From the NCBI GenBank assembly GCA_037178625.1, contig CM074133.1, forward strand, positions 3,410,001 through 3,474,000: a stretch of DNA of 64,000 nucleotides, in the 5' to 3' direction. Position numbers and translations under genes: made by a program. Of the stretch, positions 53,830-64,000 are shown piece by piece (positions within the stretch are counted from its first letter, which is position 1; every line of letters starts with the position of its first letter). This DNA is from Skeletonema tropicum. Lineage: Eukaryota; Bacillariophyta; Thalassiosirophyceae; Thalassiosirales; Thalassiosiraceae. The notes beneath the pieces were generated by a model. The model was not told where the DNA came from and did no database searches. It was given only the letters and a program-made list of their open reading frames with translations.

Positions 53830-53842
53830 CATATGAACAGCA

Positions 53843-56800
53843 AATTGATCCCACTTCCGGTCACGACGCTTGGGCGTTTCCAACCTCGTCTCCCACCTTG
53901 TCTCCCACCGTGTCTCCCACCGAGTCTCCCACCTATGAGAAAATTTAGTTGGCGGATTTTTCCACTTTCGTCTTCATTAAATAGGCTCACAATAATTTTA
54001 CCCTTGCGCACTTGCATGCTTTTTACCTCGAGTCTCCATTTTTTTCGATTTTTAAAAATGTTCGTTTCTTGTAAAGTTTAACACGGTAGCCCCCATACTA
54101 AATGGGACCCCTCTGCCATCAAGGCCGAGTTGGAGAAGGGTCGGATCTGACGCCGCAACTCGATGCCACTATGCCATACGAGGTTGGGAGACCCTTCAGG
54201 ACCGGGCTGTGCGACCTTGGTCACCGAGATATCGTCATTTGAATTTATGAATTTTCCCCATTTCGTGTCGGCTGGACATCTCTTGTGTATGTGTTCGTAG
54301 GTGTCCTTTGGCCCAGATAGAGACGTGGTGGGTTTCGTCCTCTGTTGTCAACATACGGAAGGGGGCGTCCGTGCCGTATCCGCCCTCATAATCTATTATT
54401 TTCAAAGCAGTCGGCATTATTTATTTTATGTCTCTACCAAGGGGCGGTGTGGGGTGTGTATTATGAGTGGCATTCAATTCAACAATAGCAGTCATTCCGC
54501 TCTACGTAAAGCGATCGCTCACTTCGTAAAAGATGATAGTCTTCTCGGTAAATATTGTAGTTATGAGCAATTGCATGTACCAATAAGCACAATCATGTGC
54601 CGCTGGAGAGGTCAAGAGTCAAGATGATATGAAGAAGGTAGATGAAAAAATGATAACAGCTGCTTTTACTGTTCAAGGGGGTGAAAAGGAGTACACCCTT
54701 CCATTTTGGCAGGTGGTTGGAGGAGGAGAGACCGACCCCGAGTTTGAGGGTCATTTGATACACGTCAAAAACGGGCACCGCATAACTGTTGATAAGAAAA
54801 AGGTGCGAATTTACATGATCGGTTGCACAAAAGGTGATTATGAACCAGAAACAATTCATGATAAAAAGAACCACCCGCTCAACAGTGGATCGGGAAGGAG
54901 AAATTTTACACTAACAGGAGATAAGGATTTTAATGAAGTGGGGGTTGACCTTGAGACGTTCTTGAGAGAGCGGAGTAATCTGGAAGACAAGAAGCAAAAG
55001 GAGAAATCTGTCAAAGTCCAAATAGAGAAGGAAAAGGAGAAAGCCAAACGCAACCGACCTCCCACGGCTGACACCGCGAAGACAGCTGAATCGGGTACAT
55101 CAACATCGTCTCGGCGGAAGAGAGGGAAGCGCCGAAAAAAGCAGCATGCAGAGCTGAAAGCACAGATCGAAGAAAAGAAGAATGAATTGAGAGCGTTGCT
55201 AGGTCAACTTCGCAAACTGAAAGAAGACGAGAGTCATGGAGTAGATGCGACGGTGACGGCGCTGACAACAACGAATCATCCACAGGCAAACGAGAGTGTT
55301 TGTCAAATGCAGCAACCAATAGAAAAGATCACATTGAGTTACATTTTGAATGGAAGGGCGGGTAAATTTTCGAAAGACTTGAGCGTGTTGACTCTAACTG
55401 ATCTAGAAGAAGGTCTGTTGCCACTGGATGATGACCAGCAGACAAGCAATGACGAAGTGAATCGCAAGAAGACAAATTTTAAGCGTTGGAAATTCGGTGC
55501 AACATCCTGTTGGGCACCAACAGCTGCATCGGTAGTTGGCACTAATGTATTAACAAAGTTGCAGAAGAAGGCAAAGATTGTGGATCAGCTTGACGCTTTC
55601 TTCAAATCCACACAATGCGCATTCTCACAGCAGGCACTTCGCATCTTGACAATGTTTGGCCTTCAAAACATGGGAGGATCGGACGAAGAAATGGAAATGA
55701 TAATAGCTGGTGTGCAGAAGGCATTGTGTTACGATATCGGCTATGAGATTGACGAGGGGCAGCTGGGCAAAGTGGTTCCAAGTCGAAAGACAATAGCCCG
55801 TCAAGAGAAAAATCTCGCGGTTGACTGTCTGATTCATGCTGTACAGGAGATGAAGGATGATGATGTCAAGTACCTTTTTCTGATTGTGGATCACGGCAAG
55901 AGGAATGGGATCGAACACTTTGTGAAGCTAATCAGATGGGGAGGATTTGATAAAGATGGAAATCGTGTCATCAAACAATTGTGTCTTGACATGGATATGA
56001 GCGGGCACACTGCCCAGAGTGCCGCTGAAGCTATCAAACAATCGATGACGAAGTTGGAGAAAGCTGGCCTGAATCTTGACTTAGTTAAAATCATTCCAAT
56101 GGGTGCCACCGGTGATGCTGGTGGTGGTGCGGCGGTGCAGCACATCTTTCCTCTGTTGATCGAAGAGAAAGTATTAGGTCCTTCAGCTACCATTGTGAAT
56201 TGTCAGATGCATGGTCATAACAATTGCCTGGTATTCAGGATGGATACGACATTCTCCTGGATGGAGACAACACCGAGCAAAGTGATCAATATGTATTCCC
56301 CTTACACGGACTCATTTATAAAGACTCTCGAGAAGGCTTTTGGGAACTCGGTAGAGAACAGAGAAACGAGCTCTACACATTTCTTCAAAGTGATGAGTCT
56401 AGGCAAAGTACCAAAGACAAGAAAAAGTTAGTCAATAAGGTCAAAGATGCAACGAAAAAGAAGAGGAGTATTACCAAGTCGGAAGCACCCAGCAGTGTAC
56501 AACTTACTCCAGACATGGATGGTGGCATTCTATTTTCGATTTTGACAAAAAAGCCGGACACGAGCCACATGTCAACGCAGAGATTGTTGAACGTAAGATC
56601 GAATACAAATTGAGTCTACCAGTTACTGAAGCAAAGATAGGAGAGAAAACCAAATTGCTCAGGAATGAAGCATTGCTGGACATGGTCGAAGCTGGAGAAG
56701 CTGCTGCAGGAGACAAGCCTCCGAATTACATCAAACCAAAATCTGAAATGATGAAGCAACTCTACGTGAAGCAGCGAGAGATTCGAGCTGACAAAAGAGC

Positions 56801-57341
56801 CAATAAGTCATAGTTAATAACACTAATGCATTACTACTCATATTTTGGCTTCGTAGGCCACACAAAGGACACCTACGAACACATACACAAGAGATGTCCA
56901 GCCGACACGAAATGGGGAAAATTCATAAATTCAAATGACGATATCTCGGTGACCAAGGTCGCACAGCCCGGTCCTGAAGGGTCTCCCAACCTCGTATGGC
57001 ATAGTGGCATCGAGTTGCGGCGTCAGATCCGACCCTTCTCCAACTCGGCCTTGATGGCAGAGGGGTCCCATTTAGTATGGGGGCTACCGTGTTAAACTTT
57101 ACAAGAAACGAACATTTTTAAAAATCGAAAAAATGGAGACTCGAGGTAAAAAGCATGCAAGTGCGCAAGGGTAAAATCATTGTGAGCCTATTTAATGAAG
57201 ACGAAAGTGGAAAAATCCGCCAACTAAATTTTCTCATAGGTGGGAGACTCGGTGGGAGACACGGTGGGAGACAAGGTTGGAGACAAGGTGGGAGACAAGG
57301 TGGGAGACGCCCAAGCGTCGTGACCGGAAGTGGGATCAATT
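53843..57341. mobile_element. DNA transposon with TIRs of about 470 bp
   Basis: Long terminal inverted repeats (53843-54310 and 56863-57341) begin AATTGATCCCACTTCCGGTC and carry a 12-bp minisatellite unit of GTCTCCCACC type, with more units on the right. They flank a broken transposase gene. Long TIRs suggest a Mutator-like or foldback-type element. No matching TSD is present, fitting later rearrangement of the flanks. Confidence 0.85.
54629..56813 (+). pseudogene. Putative DDE-type transposase, frameshifted
   Basis: A 600-codon frame starts at ATG 54629. The N-terminal part has a charged coiled coil (about residues 140-205, Lys/Glu/Arg-rich). The central part has VDHGKRNGIEHFVKL, then MGATGDAGGGAAVQHIFPLL and CQMHGHNN, an acidic-residue and Cys/His arrangement like a DDE catalytic core, though I cannot assign a family. 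The frame ends at 56431. Coding sequence continues in another frame from about 56465 (HGWWHSIFDFDKKAGHEP) to the stop at 56813, so at least one frameshift lies near 56410-56465. It sits between the two long TIRs, which supports a transposase role. Confidence 0.65.
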
Positions 57342-58047
57342 ATTGGTTCGAAGGTGGGAGGAGGAGTGGGAGAAAGAATGGTGCATGACCCTAACAGTTG
57401 GGTGTCAGTAGATTCGTAGTCGCCACCGGTTGCTACTTCATCTCCGTATTGAACGCTGTAGGAACCATTACCATGAGAACAGCAGATGCCGTCTCCATAA
57501 GAGTCCTGGTAATATTCATATGCAAAAGCACGTATTGAAAAAGAAAATGAGAAAGACAAAGAGGAAGAGTCGCGGTCGCGGAGTCGAAGTCATTTCGTTC
57601 TCGTGAGGGATAAGTCAAAAAGAGAGATGTAAATGTAATGAAGATACTTGCATTTGCAGAGAGATGACATATTCTTACCTCTATTTCGAACTGATACTGG
57701 CCTTCAGGGACACACATGCGTTTGTCTTCAGATTTCAAACCGCCACCAGACATGACGGGAACGGGAGTCGAAGAAGATTCGCAAGTGTTGGTTACAGCCC
57801 AGGATATTTCTTCCTCATATTCATCTGAGACGATAGTTACCCTCAATAATTTTTCTGAAGCCGAGCAATAGCCGAACCCTCCACTAAGAGCACGCGATGT
57901 CTGCTCTTTGATCCAATCAGCGTAGTAACTCACACGAGCGTATACTCCAGGATTGTCTCCAGTAGTGTTGCCAGCCTCAACTGCATCTCCGAGGCCGAGG
58001 AGGAGTAGGAATGAAGAGAAAACTAGCTTCATGATAGATGATTTCAT
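57224..58047 (-). CDS. Secreted protein: signal peptide, trypsin tail, SYGDGIC domain, transposon-derived SPT tail
   Basis: Exon 1 is 58047-57679, the intron 57678-57506 (GTAAGA...CCAG), and exon 2 57505-57224; joined, 216 aa. A signal peptide is followed at once by NPGVYARVSYYADWIKEQ, the usual last helix of trypsin-like proteases, without the catalytic His, Asp or Ser. Then comes a Cys domain (VTIVSDEY, SWAVTNTC, CVPEGQYQFEI, DSYGDGICCSHGNGSYSV) known from many diatom secreted proteins. The end, from DPTSGHDAW through several SPT repeats to YEKI, lies inside the transposon TIR (up to 57341). It is probably exported; a protease activity is excluded by the missing core. Its function is unknown. 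Confidence 0.8.
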
Positions 58048-58271
58048 AGAGTGGGTAGATGTAGAGGCAGGATCAGGATATGCAATATATCTGTATGATC
58101 TGACGTCTTAGTAAGTGGTAGACGAAGATGAAGAGATGAAGGATGAAAGATGAGTGAGTAGGGGGGTGCACGTAGTAGCGCGAAGCACGATTGCGATTGT
58201 GTGATCATGTGGTCGAAACAATGATGCCGATGCTTTTGGTCTCTTTCTCTTGTATTTTTAGTAGATAATCT
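57624..58271 (-). repeat. Arm 2 of the inverted gene duplication
   Basis: Counterpart of 52865-53509. Beyond 58271 the two flanks are unrelated. Confidence 0.92.
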
Positions 58272-60024
58272 TCGAAGTGGAGAACTTTTTACTTTCAACA
58301 TGGTGCGCGAACAGCATGCTTTTCTCTCCAACGCTCATGGGACATCAACCAGGCTTCCTTTTATGTAAGTAGACGGAACGAATCATTTTGCGAAGAAGCC
58401 CTGAAGCCTGAAGTCCTGACTGATAATAAGGCTTCGCATTTCGCATATTGAAGAAGGTTGATGCTTACTACACTTTCTTCTACTATTCCTACGTTGAATA
58501 AGGCGAGCGAGATTAGAAAGTAAGTAACTAAACCGTATGTGTGAAAAAGAAGAAGTATGATACATAACGTGTTTGTGATATCCCTATCATCATACCGAAG
58601 GTTAATGCAGGGTCTCTCTTGAAACCCAGGTTTAAACCAGGGTTAGCGCTGTGCCACTAATGGATGCCATAGACGCCGCCGACCGCCTAACCTGCGTCGG
58701 GATCATCAACTGGACCAATATGATCAATGTTTGACCGTTGGTTTGGGCCGCGGTAGTGTGTGTGGGTTTTTGGTTTGTGGTGTGGCCTCATCACATGGCA
58801 CCGGCCATCATCTTTTTCAGTCGTCGTCAAGCAGTTGTGGTGATGGTTACGTCAACCATAAACGTCCGTCTCGCCTCCTCATCATAACGCGTTGATACTA
58901 AATAAACATGGGAATGTTTCGGAGCCGGTATTCCTTCGAGTGGGGCTTGTATTCATGCTACATTCGACAATCGCCAATCGCCACTCGGTATTATTTTCCG
59001 GCCACAATATTAATCGTCGATGATCGACAAATCAAATGATTTGGATAGCCAACACACGATTGTGAGGGCAGCAGAAGTGAACAATAATGTATTATGGATA
59101 ATTCGGGCGTGTGGAATGGACACAACTATCCATGTTATGATGCGTCAACACGTCGTCTTCAGAATGGCAACTCACAACTTCACTTTTTACTTCTGCAAAC
59201 ACGGAGAAGATTTGTGTTGTTTCATGTTTAAATATTTGATAGTGGCGGAAATAGTGCGAAGTGAGGGGCAGTGGGAAGTGCTGAGTGGGAAGTACCCCAT
59301 AATCATGCAGTGAAGTGAATACTGAATGATATCTACTGGTGGGGGATATAAATGTGAAATTTATTCACAGCACTGAAACAACGCTCATTTGATTATCATA
59401 TCTCATAATCGCCCATCGAATCGATCACAATTACATCAAATACAATAAGGCACAGTGTAATGTATGCAGTTCACTATTTTAAGCATTGAATGCATATGAT
59501 GCAAAGATTTACCTTCCTTCCAACACGTTTCAACTCTAAAGTAGCGGGAATATCACGCCATCGAGGGCAAAGTATCAGTTGAAATCATAGCAATAGCAAG
59601 CCCATGATATCTGCTGACGTCGACGATCATTGGTTCTGGATATAGAAGCATTCTGCGTTGTGCGTAGGCTGCTATTGCAGTGGACACCATGGTAGACATG
59701 GGACATGGTCAAGATCTGCTGGTGGTATCTATTCTACGCGTAAGTAGCTAGTATTACGTACTTATTTACTCTTTTTAAACCAGGTTTAGCCCTTCGCGCC
59801 ATTTCCTACCGCGGTAGAACCACGGGAACCGTGGTAGAACCAAAACGAACACCGCACAAAAAGAAGTGGTTGGTGGTGGTTATTATGGTAAATGACTTGT
59901 AGCTTGCTGCTGCTAGAGAGAGGATGCGGTAATAGAATAGTCGCCGAGAGTCAAGGGAGCTTTGTGTGTAAATGAAATCAACTTCGACCTCTAGTTCATC
60001 TTATTTGTGGAGCAGCGGTGAAAT
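58272..60024. other. Intergenic; possible decayed TIR element
   Basis: No supportable gene. AAACCAGG with TTAGC and GCCA occurs near 58631 and 59778, and CTACCGCGGTAG near 59806 is palindromic. The 97-codon frame at 59020-59313 has no recognisable domain. Confidence 0.4.
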
Positions 60025-60951
60025 ATGAGCGAAGATACAAACACCACGTCAAGTTGTGCCAACTGCGGCATCGCAGAACTTGATGACGTTAAATTGAAGA
60101 ATTGCACCGCTTGTGATCTCGTTCGATACTGTAGCGATGCGTGTGAGAGGGGACATAAATCAGAACACGAAAATACATGTAAAAATCGGGTTGCTGAATT
60201 GCGTGACAAATTATTATTCAAGCAACCGGAAAGCACGCATCTTGGGGACTGTCCGATCTGCATGATGCCACTGTCGCTTGATCTAACGAAATCTTCTCAG
60301 TACTCATGTTGCTTTCAACTCATTTGTAATGGCTGCGCTGTTGCCAATACGATACGAGAAAAGGAAGCATCAATGATTTCATCATGTCCGTTTTGTCGAA
60401 AATCTATTGCCACAAAAAATGATGGGGAATTTGAGAAACGAAGGATGAAACGAATAGAGGCAAATGACCCCGTTGCAATTCAGGTAGAAGGAGTAGAACA
60501 TTATAGCAAAGGAGACTATAGTGGTGCATTTGAGTATTATGCAAAGGCTGCCGAATTGGGGAATGCCGAGGCGCATTGTAAACTAGCAGCTATGTATCAA
60601 TTAGGGAGAGGTGTTGAGAAGGATGAGGGGAAATGTTTACATCACATGGAAGAGGCTGCTATTCGTGGCCACCCACATGCTAGATACGTCCTTGGGAAGA
60701 ATGAATTAAGCAATGGCAATCCTGAGAGAGCGGTGAAACATTGGATCATCGCTGCCAAACAGGGAGAAGATAAACCAATCAAAATGCTGATGGACGCATT
60801 CAAGAGGGGATTTGTTAGCAAAGAGGTACTTGCTACTACTTTGCGTGCACACCAGGCAGCTGTGGATGCAACCAAGAGTCCGCAAAGGGAGACAGCTGCG
60901 GAGTTAGCGGCGAATTATGAGCGATTCGTGAAGGAACGGGGTTATGATTGA
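60025..60951 (+). CDS. MYND-RING-Sel1 protein
   Basis: An intact 308-aa member of the local family starts at ATGAGCGAAGATACA. Its MYND finger (about residues 10-52) has all ligands: CANCG, CTACDLVRYCSDAC, then His-x3-His-x3-Cys. The RING-like segment runs from CPICMMPL to CPFC at about 77-125. Sel1 repeats span about 150-262 (YYAKAAELGNAEAHCKLAAM, HHMEEAAIRGHPHA), and the C-terminal RAHQAAVDATKSPQRE motif is present. The upstream region lacks the flank block seen at 518, 19650 and 35585, so this copy is probably regulated differently or duplicated earlier. A role as protein-interaction scaffold is inferred from the modules. Confidence 0.9.
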   Translation: MSEDTNTTSSCANCGIAELDDVKLKNCTACDLVRYCSDACERGHKSEHENTCKNRVAELRDKLLFKQPESTHLGDCPICMMPLSLDLTKSSQYSCCFQLICNGCAVANTIREKEASMISSCPFCRKSIATKNDGEFEKRRMKRIEANDPVAIQVEGVEHYSKGDYSGAFEYYAKAAELGNAEAHCKLAAMYQLGRGVEKDEGKCLHHMEEAAIRGHPHARYVLGKNELSNGNPERAVKHWIIAAKQGEDKPIKMLMDAFKRGFVSKEVLATTLRAHQAAVDATKSPQRETAAELAANYERFVKERGYD

Positions 60952-61783
60952 TTTGCTGAAACCTGAAGTCATGTTGTACGTGACAACCAAGGAGTTAAAA
61001 TCTCATACATCACTCCATGTAAGATATGGTACACTGTTTCGTTCTTCACGTCAGGTTCCTCAGTTTTCATTTCTCCTATTACTTATTACTTTTGATTCTT
61101 TTGACAGATCAAATTATTCTCCTCCACCCTCTTCTCTCTAGTTGCTGGCTAATGTTAATGCTATTGACAGTTAGATGTGAACAGCAATATAGCCTCAAGT
61201 CATGAGCATTGCAATGCATTCAGGCTGCTAGCTATTGTACTTCTACATACAAGCTACTTCTTTTATGACATAAAATCTCGATCTTCAGACACGTGTCTGA
61301 GTCACCTGGAGGTGACTCTGGTGTGAGGACTCCCATTTATGACAGAAGATGCCTTCGTAATGCATTCCCGGAAACAATCTATCCCAATAGTCAAGGAGCT
61401 CCATAAGGCGAACTTGGTAGAGACTCCTACCTTACACACCTATCAGGCCCAACAAACTTTCACGAGTTGCCGTCTGAATTTACCACAGCCCCTTTAGATT
61501 GACCCTCTTTTTTGTACGAATACGTGACTGATCTTCTCGAAAGAAACATCTCGGGCTGACCTGTTGGCGAGGGCTATTCTGACAAAGCAACACAAAAGCA
61601 GAAACACACACACATTGCATTCACTACCCACAAGAAGCCTGCAACATGCATAATTGCAAAGCAGGCCTGCAACAAACATCATAACATCAAGGTGTTCGCT
61701 TACTTTGACTTCGATTATCTCCCAACGACTGCAAGCAGCCTTTTGTTTCACGCTCAGTCATTAAGTGAAATCATATTTACGTC
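60952..61783. other. Intergenic with two short palindromes
   Basis: No gene is seen. CAGACACGTGTCTG (61286-61299) and GAGTCACCTGGAGGTGACTC (61299-61318) form adjacent hairpins or possible E-box-like sites. Confidence 0.5.
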
Positions 61784-64000
61784 ATGAAAGAGCATCTCAA
61801 ATTAGAGGAGGAGTTGGACAGCATAATCGTCGATAACGATGACGATAGCATGATGTCCTCCTCATCCAAACGACGTAGCCGCAGTTCTCGTCGACAGGTC
61901 CGCCCAGGCCACGCTGCATTTACCGAATACAAAGGCGATGCGAAGCCCTTGATTATTTATCAACCCAAGTTGAAGAGAGAGGACGACAGCGATGGGAATA
62001 AGCAGCTCTTCGATCATGGAGAACCTCCCACCTCCACTAGATCCTCCTCTTCACACAGGCGCTCCTCTCGCTCACTTGAAAAAAAGACGAGGGAACATCG
62101 CCGTAGTCGTAGTTCCGCCACCTATCACACCGATTATGCTGATAATACACAGCCACTGAAGAGCAGCGGCGGCGGTGATGATAGGGACCGCCGCCGGCCT
62201 TCTAATCAGAAACACTCATCTAAATCTTCCTCCTCTCGTCACCACCACCACGAGATCCCCTCCGCCGGTCTAAGACGTCGACCATCCTACACATCACTCT
62301 ACTCTGCCGAGGGAGACCAACAATCCTTCACGAGCTCCATCAACACGACCAGCACACATCCCTCCACGGTCGAAAATGATGAGTTGTGTGAAGATGGCGG
62401 GCAGTATCAATATCAATACACGGCAATATTTGAAACTAGAAATAATAATAGTATTAGGGCCTCCTCGTCTCGAGCATCCTCCAAGAGTCGGTCCATCTCT
62501 TCGAAAAGGAGGAGTACGGGGGAGATACGGGGAAGGACGACGTCTTCTCCGTCGCCGAGTGCTAGGACTAGATCATCCTCGTCTCGTCGTCAGCATCATC
62601 GTCATCCTTCTCGTGAGGAATATTATCATCGCTCCTCCTACTCACCACCAGCGAGAAGTAGTAGGAGTAGTCGAACACCATCATCCAGAAGAAGACGACG
62701 AGGATCCCCAGATAATAATCAAAAATTTGCCGCCAGTTCATCTGCTTCTGGCAGCAGTCGACGAAGCAGTCGAACTTTGCCATCATCGTCACATCATCAT
62801 CGCTCCTTTGTGAAACCTCCTCCCCCTCCGCCTCCTAATAAACCGATCAGGAGAAGATCATCCGATGACCTTCGTGCTCTTGAGGCGGATGATCTTCGTG
62901 CTCTTGATGAGAGGGCGGATAATTATGATAAGTATTCCAACAGAAAAAGAGTAGGTGGACATAATCATAATACTAATCGAAGAAGGAGAGAGGGTAGCAG
63001 CCACAGCTACAGGCAGCATCGCGATCATCATCATCGTTATGGTCATCGTGGATCATTGGTGTCGTCGGCATCATCATCATCCCGTCATAATAATCGTCGT
63101 CAGGATGATGATCCTCCCGGAGATACGACTGTCAACCTCCGAGTCTCTCGAGACATCCGGCACAGCAGCAGTAGCAACTCCAACCCCAACTCCACCACCA
63201 CCAACAGTAACAGTAGCAGCAGTAGTAGTACTCGAATTATTGATGGCAAGACCCCCCGAAAACAAAACCACACCAAACCAAAGAAGAAGAAGAATTCCAT
63301 CGATCTAACCATTGATAACAATGGTCAAGGCACCTTCCAAGTAGTCACAACCTCCTCAACATCCCCACTCCAATTTGACATTCAAATTGACCAAGACAAT
63401 TCCTCCTACCTCATCCAAACGTCACTGGGGTTACTCCATCAGATACGGGAGGTCCATACTCCCAACAACACGAATATATTGCGGAGTTTAACCTATTGGA
63501 ATACGTACTTTGAACAGGAAGAGTTGGAATTGGGATATCATCGTGGTGAATTGGGCATTGTGTCCATGTCATTGAAAGATATGAAGTTTGCTGGGAATGT
63601 CGTACCGACTGTTCCGGGTGGGAAGAATATCAAGGCAAAGAAGTCATCGACATTTTCAAATTTACAAGATGTAGTGTTGATGACATTGACGGGAGTGTAT
63701 CATGGTGGTGGTGGTGGTAGTGGGAAGGCTGCATCATCATTTGAGAAGGATGATGTGTTTATTAAGGAGTTGGAGTTGTTTGTGACGGATTCGTTGTGGT
63801 GTTATTTGCGTTTGCATGGTTTGACGGAAGAAGAGGAAGAAGAATCATCATCGCAGCAGAAGCAGACGAAGGGTGGCGGTGATGATGATGATGAGGGAGG
63901 TGATTTGGGCATGAGTCATTCTAACGAGAGTGGTGGTGTTGAAGATAGGAGGAATGGGAGTCGGAGAGATGTTGGTGCAGATTATAAGATTCCTGTGTTG
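61784..64000 (+). CDS. Large Ser/Arg/His-rich protein, 5' part (runs off the window)
   Basis: The frame from ATG 61784 is open to the last base, 739 codons without a stop. Residues 1-500 are low-complexity, rich in Ser, Arg, His and Asp, with poly-Pro (PPPPPP, about residue 345) and many SSRR-type runs, some resembling RS domains. A duplicated DDLRALE/DDLRALD unit lies near 360. From about 510 the sequence becomes more ordered (SIDLTIDNNGQGTFQVV, LLHQIREVHTP, ELELGYHRGELGIVSM, VVLMTLTGVYHGG), then an acidic linker (EEEEEE). I recognise no family. No signal peptide or membrane segment appears. Low-complexity codon runs (CAT, TCA, GAT) suggest slippage-driven growth. Confidence 0.7.
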   Translation, partial: MKEHLKLEEELDSIIVDNDDDSMMSSSSKRRSRSSRRQVRPGHAAFTEYKGDAKPLIIYQPKLKREDDSDGNKQLFDHGEPPTSTRSSSSHRRSSRSLEKKTREHRRSRSSATYHTDYADNTQPLKSSGGGDDRDRRRPSNQKHSSKSSSSRHHHHEIPSAGLRRRPSYTSLYSAEGDQQSFTSSINTTSTHPSTVENDELCEDGGQYQYQYTAIFETRNNNSIRASSSRASSKSRSISSKRRSTGEIRGRTTSSPSPSARTRSSSSRRQHHRHPSREEYYHRSSYSPPARSSRSSRTPSSRRRRRGSPDNNQKFAASSSASGSSRRSSRTLPSSSHHHRSFVKPPPPPPPNKPIRRRSSDDLRALEADDLRALDERADNYDKYSNRKRVGGHNHNTNRRRREGSSHSYRQHRDHHHRYGHRGSLVSSASSSSRHNNRRQDDDPPGDTTVNLRVSRDIRHSSSSNSNPNSTTTNSNSSSSSSTRIIDGKTPRKQNHTKPKKKKNSIDLTIDNNGQGTFQVVTTSSTSPLQFDIQIDQDNSSYLIQTSLGLLHQIREVHTPNNTNILRSLTYWNTYFEQEELELGYHRGELGIVSMSLKDMKFAGNVVPTVPGGKNIKAKKSSTFSNLQDVVLMTLTGVYHGGGGGSGKAASSFEKDDVFIKELELFVTDSLWCYLRLHGLTEEEEEESSSQQKQTKGGGDDDDEGGDLGMSHSNESGGVEDRRNGSRRDVGADYKIPVL

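Noticed and set aside
58611..59800. A TIR element bounded by AAACCAGG motifs
   Set aside because: The two motifs are in direct, not inverted, orientation and only loosely similar; not strong enough to call.

Overview
The window looks like nuclear DNA of a diatom, probably a centric one. The supporting signs are a multicopy MYND-RING-Sel1 gene family, a very large membrane-anchored BspA/DUF285 repeat protein, a rhodanese with a spliceosomal intron and a presequence like a bipartite plastid signal, secreted proteins with Ser-Pro-Thr repeats, and a dense mix of non-LTR, tyrosine-recombinase and DNA transposons. No rRNA, tRNA or CRISPR array was seen. All calls come from reading the sequence; no database search was possible.

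Layout. 1-3.8 kb: gene relics (a MYND 5' fragment and a copy of a promoter-like block) and a candidate TIR element. 3.84-10.72 kb: complete non-LTR retrotransposon LINE-1 on the minus strand (22-bp target-site duplication, TSD). 10.7-14.4 kb: gene-poor sequence. 14.39-19.22 kb: BspA-like protein. 19.7-31.6 kb: a MYND-RING-Sel1 gene split by a second non-LTR element, LINE-2 (16-bp TSD), which is itself split by a 2.4-kb Mutator-like insertion (11-bp TSD). 31.6-35.6 kb: small TIR elements and duplicated spacer DNA. 35.6-41.4 kb: an intact MYND gene, the rhodanese, a 5'-truncated LINE-3 (20-bp TSD), and broken MYND copies. 42-48.5 kb: a tyrosine-recombinase (DIRS-like) retrotransposon with gag and pol in one frame separated by a single TAG; its gag is interrupted by a 1.06-kb array built on a perfect 66-bp palindrome. 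48.8-51.3 kb: a MITE and pentapeptide-like relics. 52.8-58.3 kb: a secreted-protein gene duplicated in inverted orientation around a long-TIR DNA transposon, whose TIR supplies the C-terminus of one copy. 60.0-61.0 kb: intact MYND gene. 61.78-64.0 kb: start of a large Ser/Arg/His-rich protein running off the window.

The host genes likely to be functional are the BspA-like protein, two intact MYND-RING-Sel1 proteins, the rhodanese, the secreted protein on the minus strand, and the partial gene at the right end. Most of the rest is transposable elements, in places nested three deep, so the order of insertion can be read. The two long LINEs share a UAAUG stop-start junction between ORF1 and ORF2 and a 17-bp 5'-UTR motif. 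All three LINEs share an unassigned C-terminal domain, and LINE-2 adds a Ulp1-type protease.
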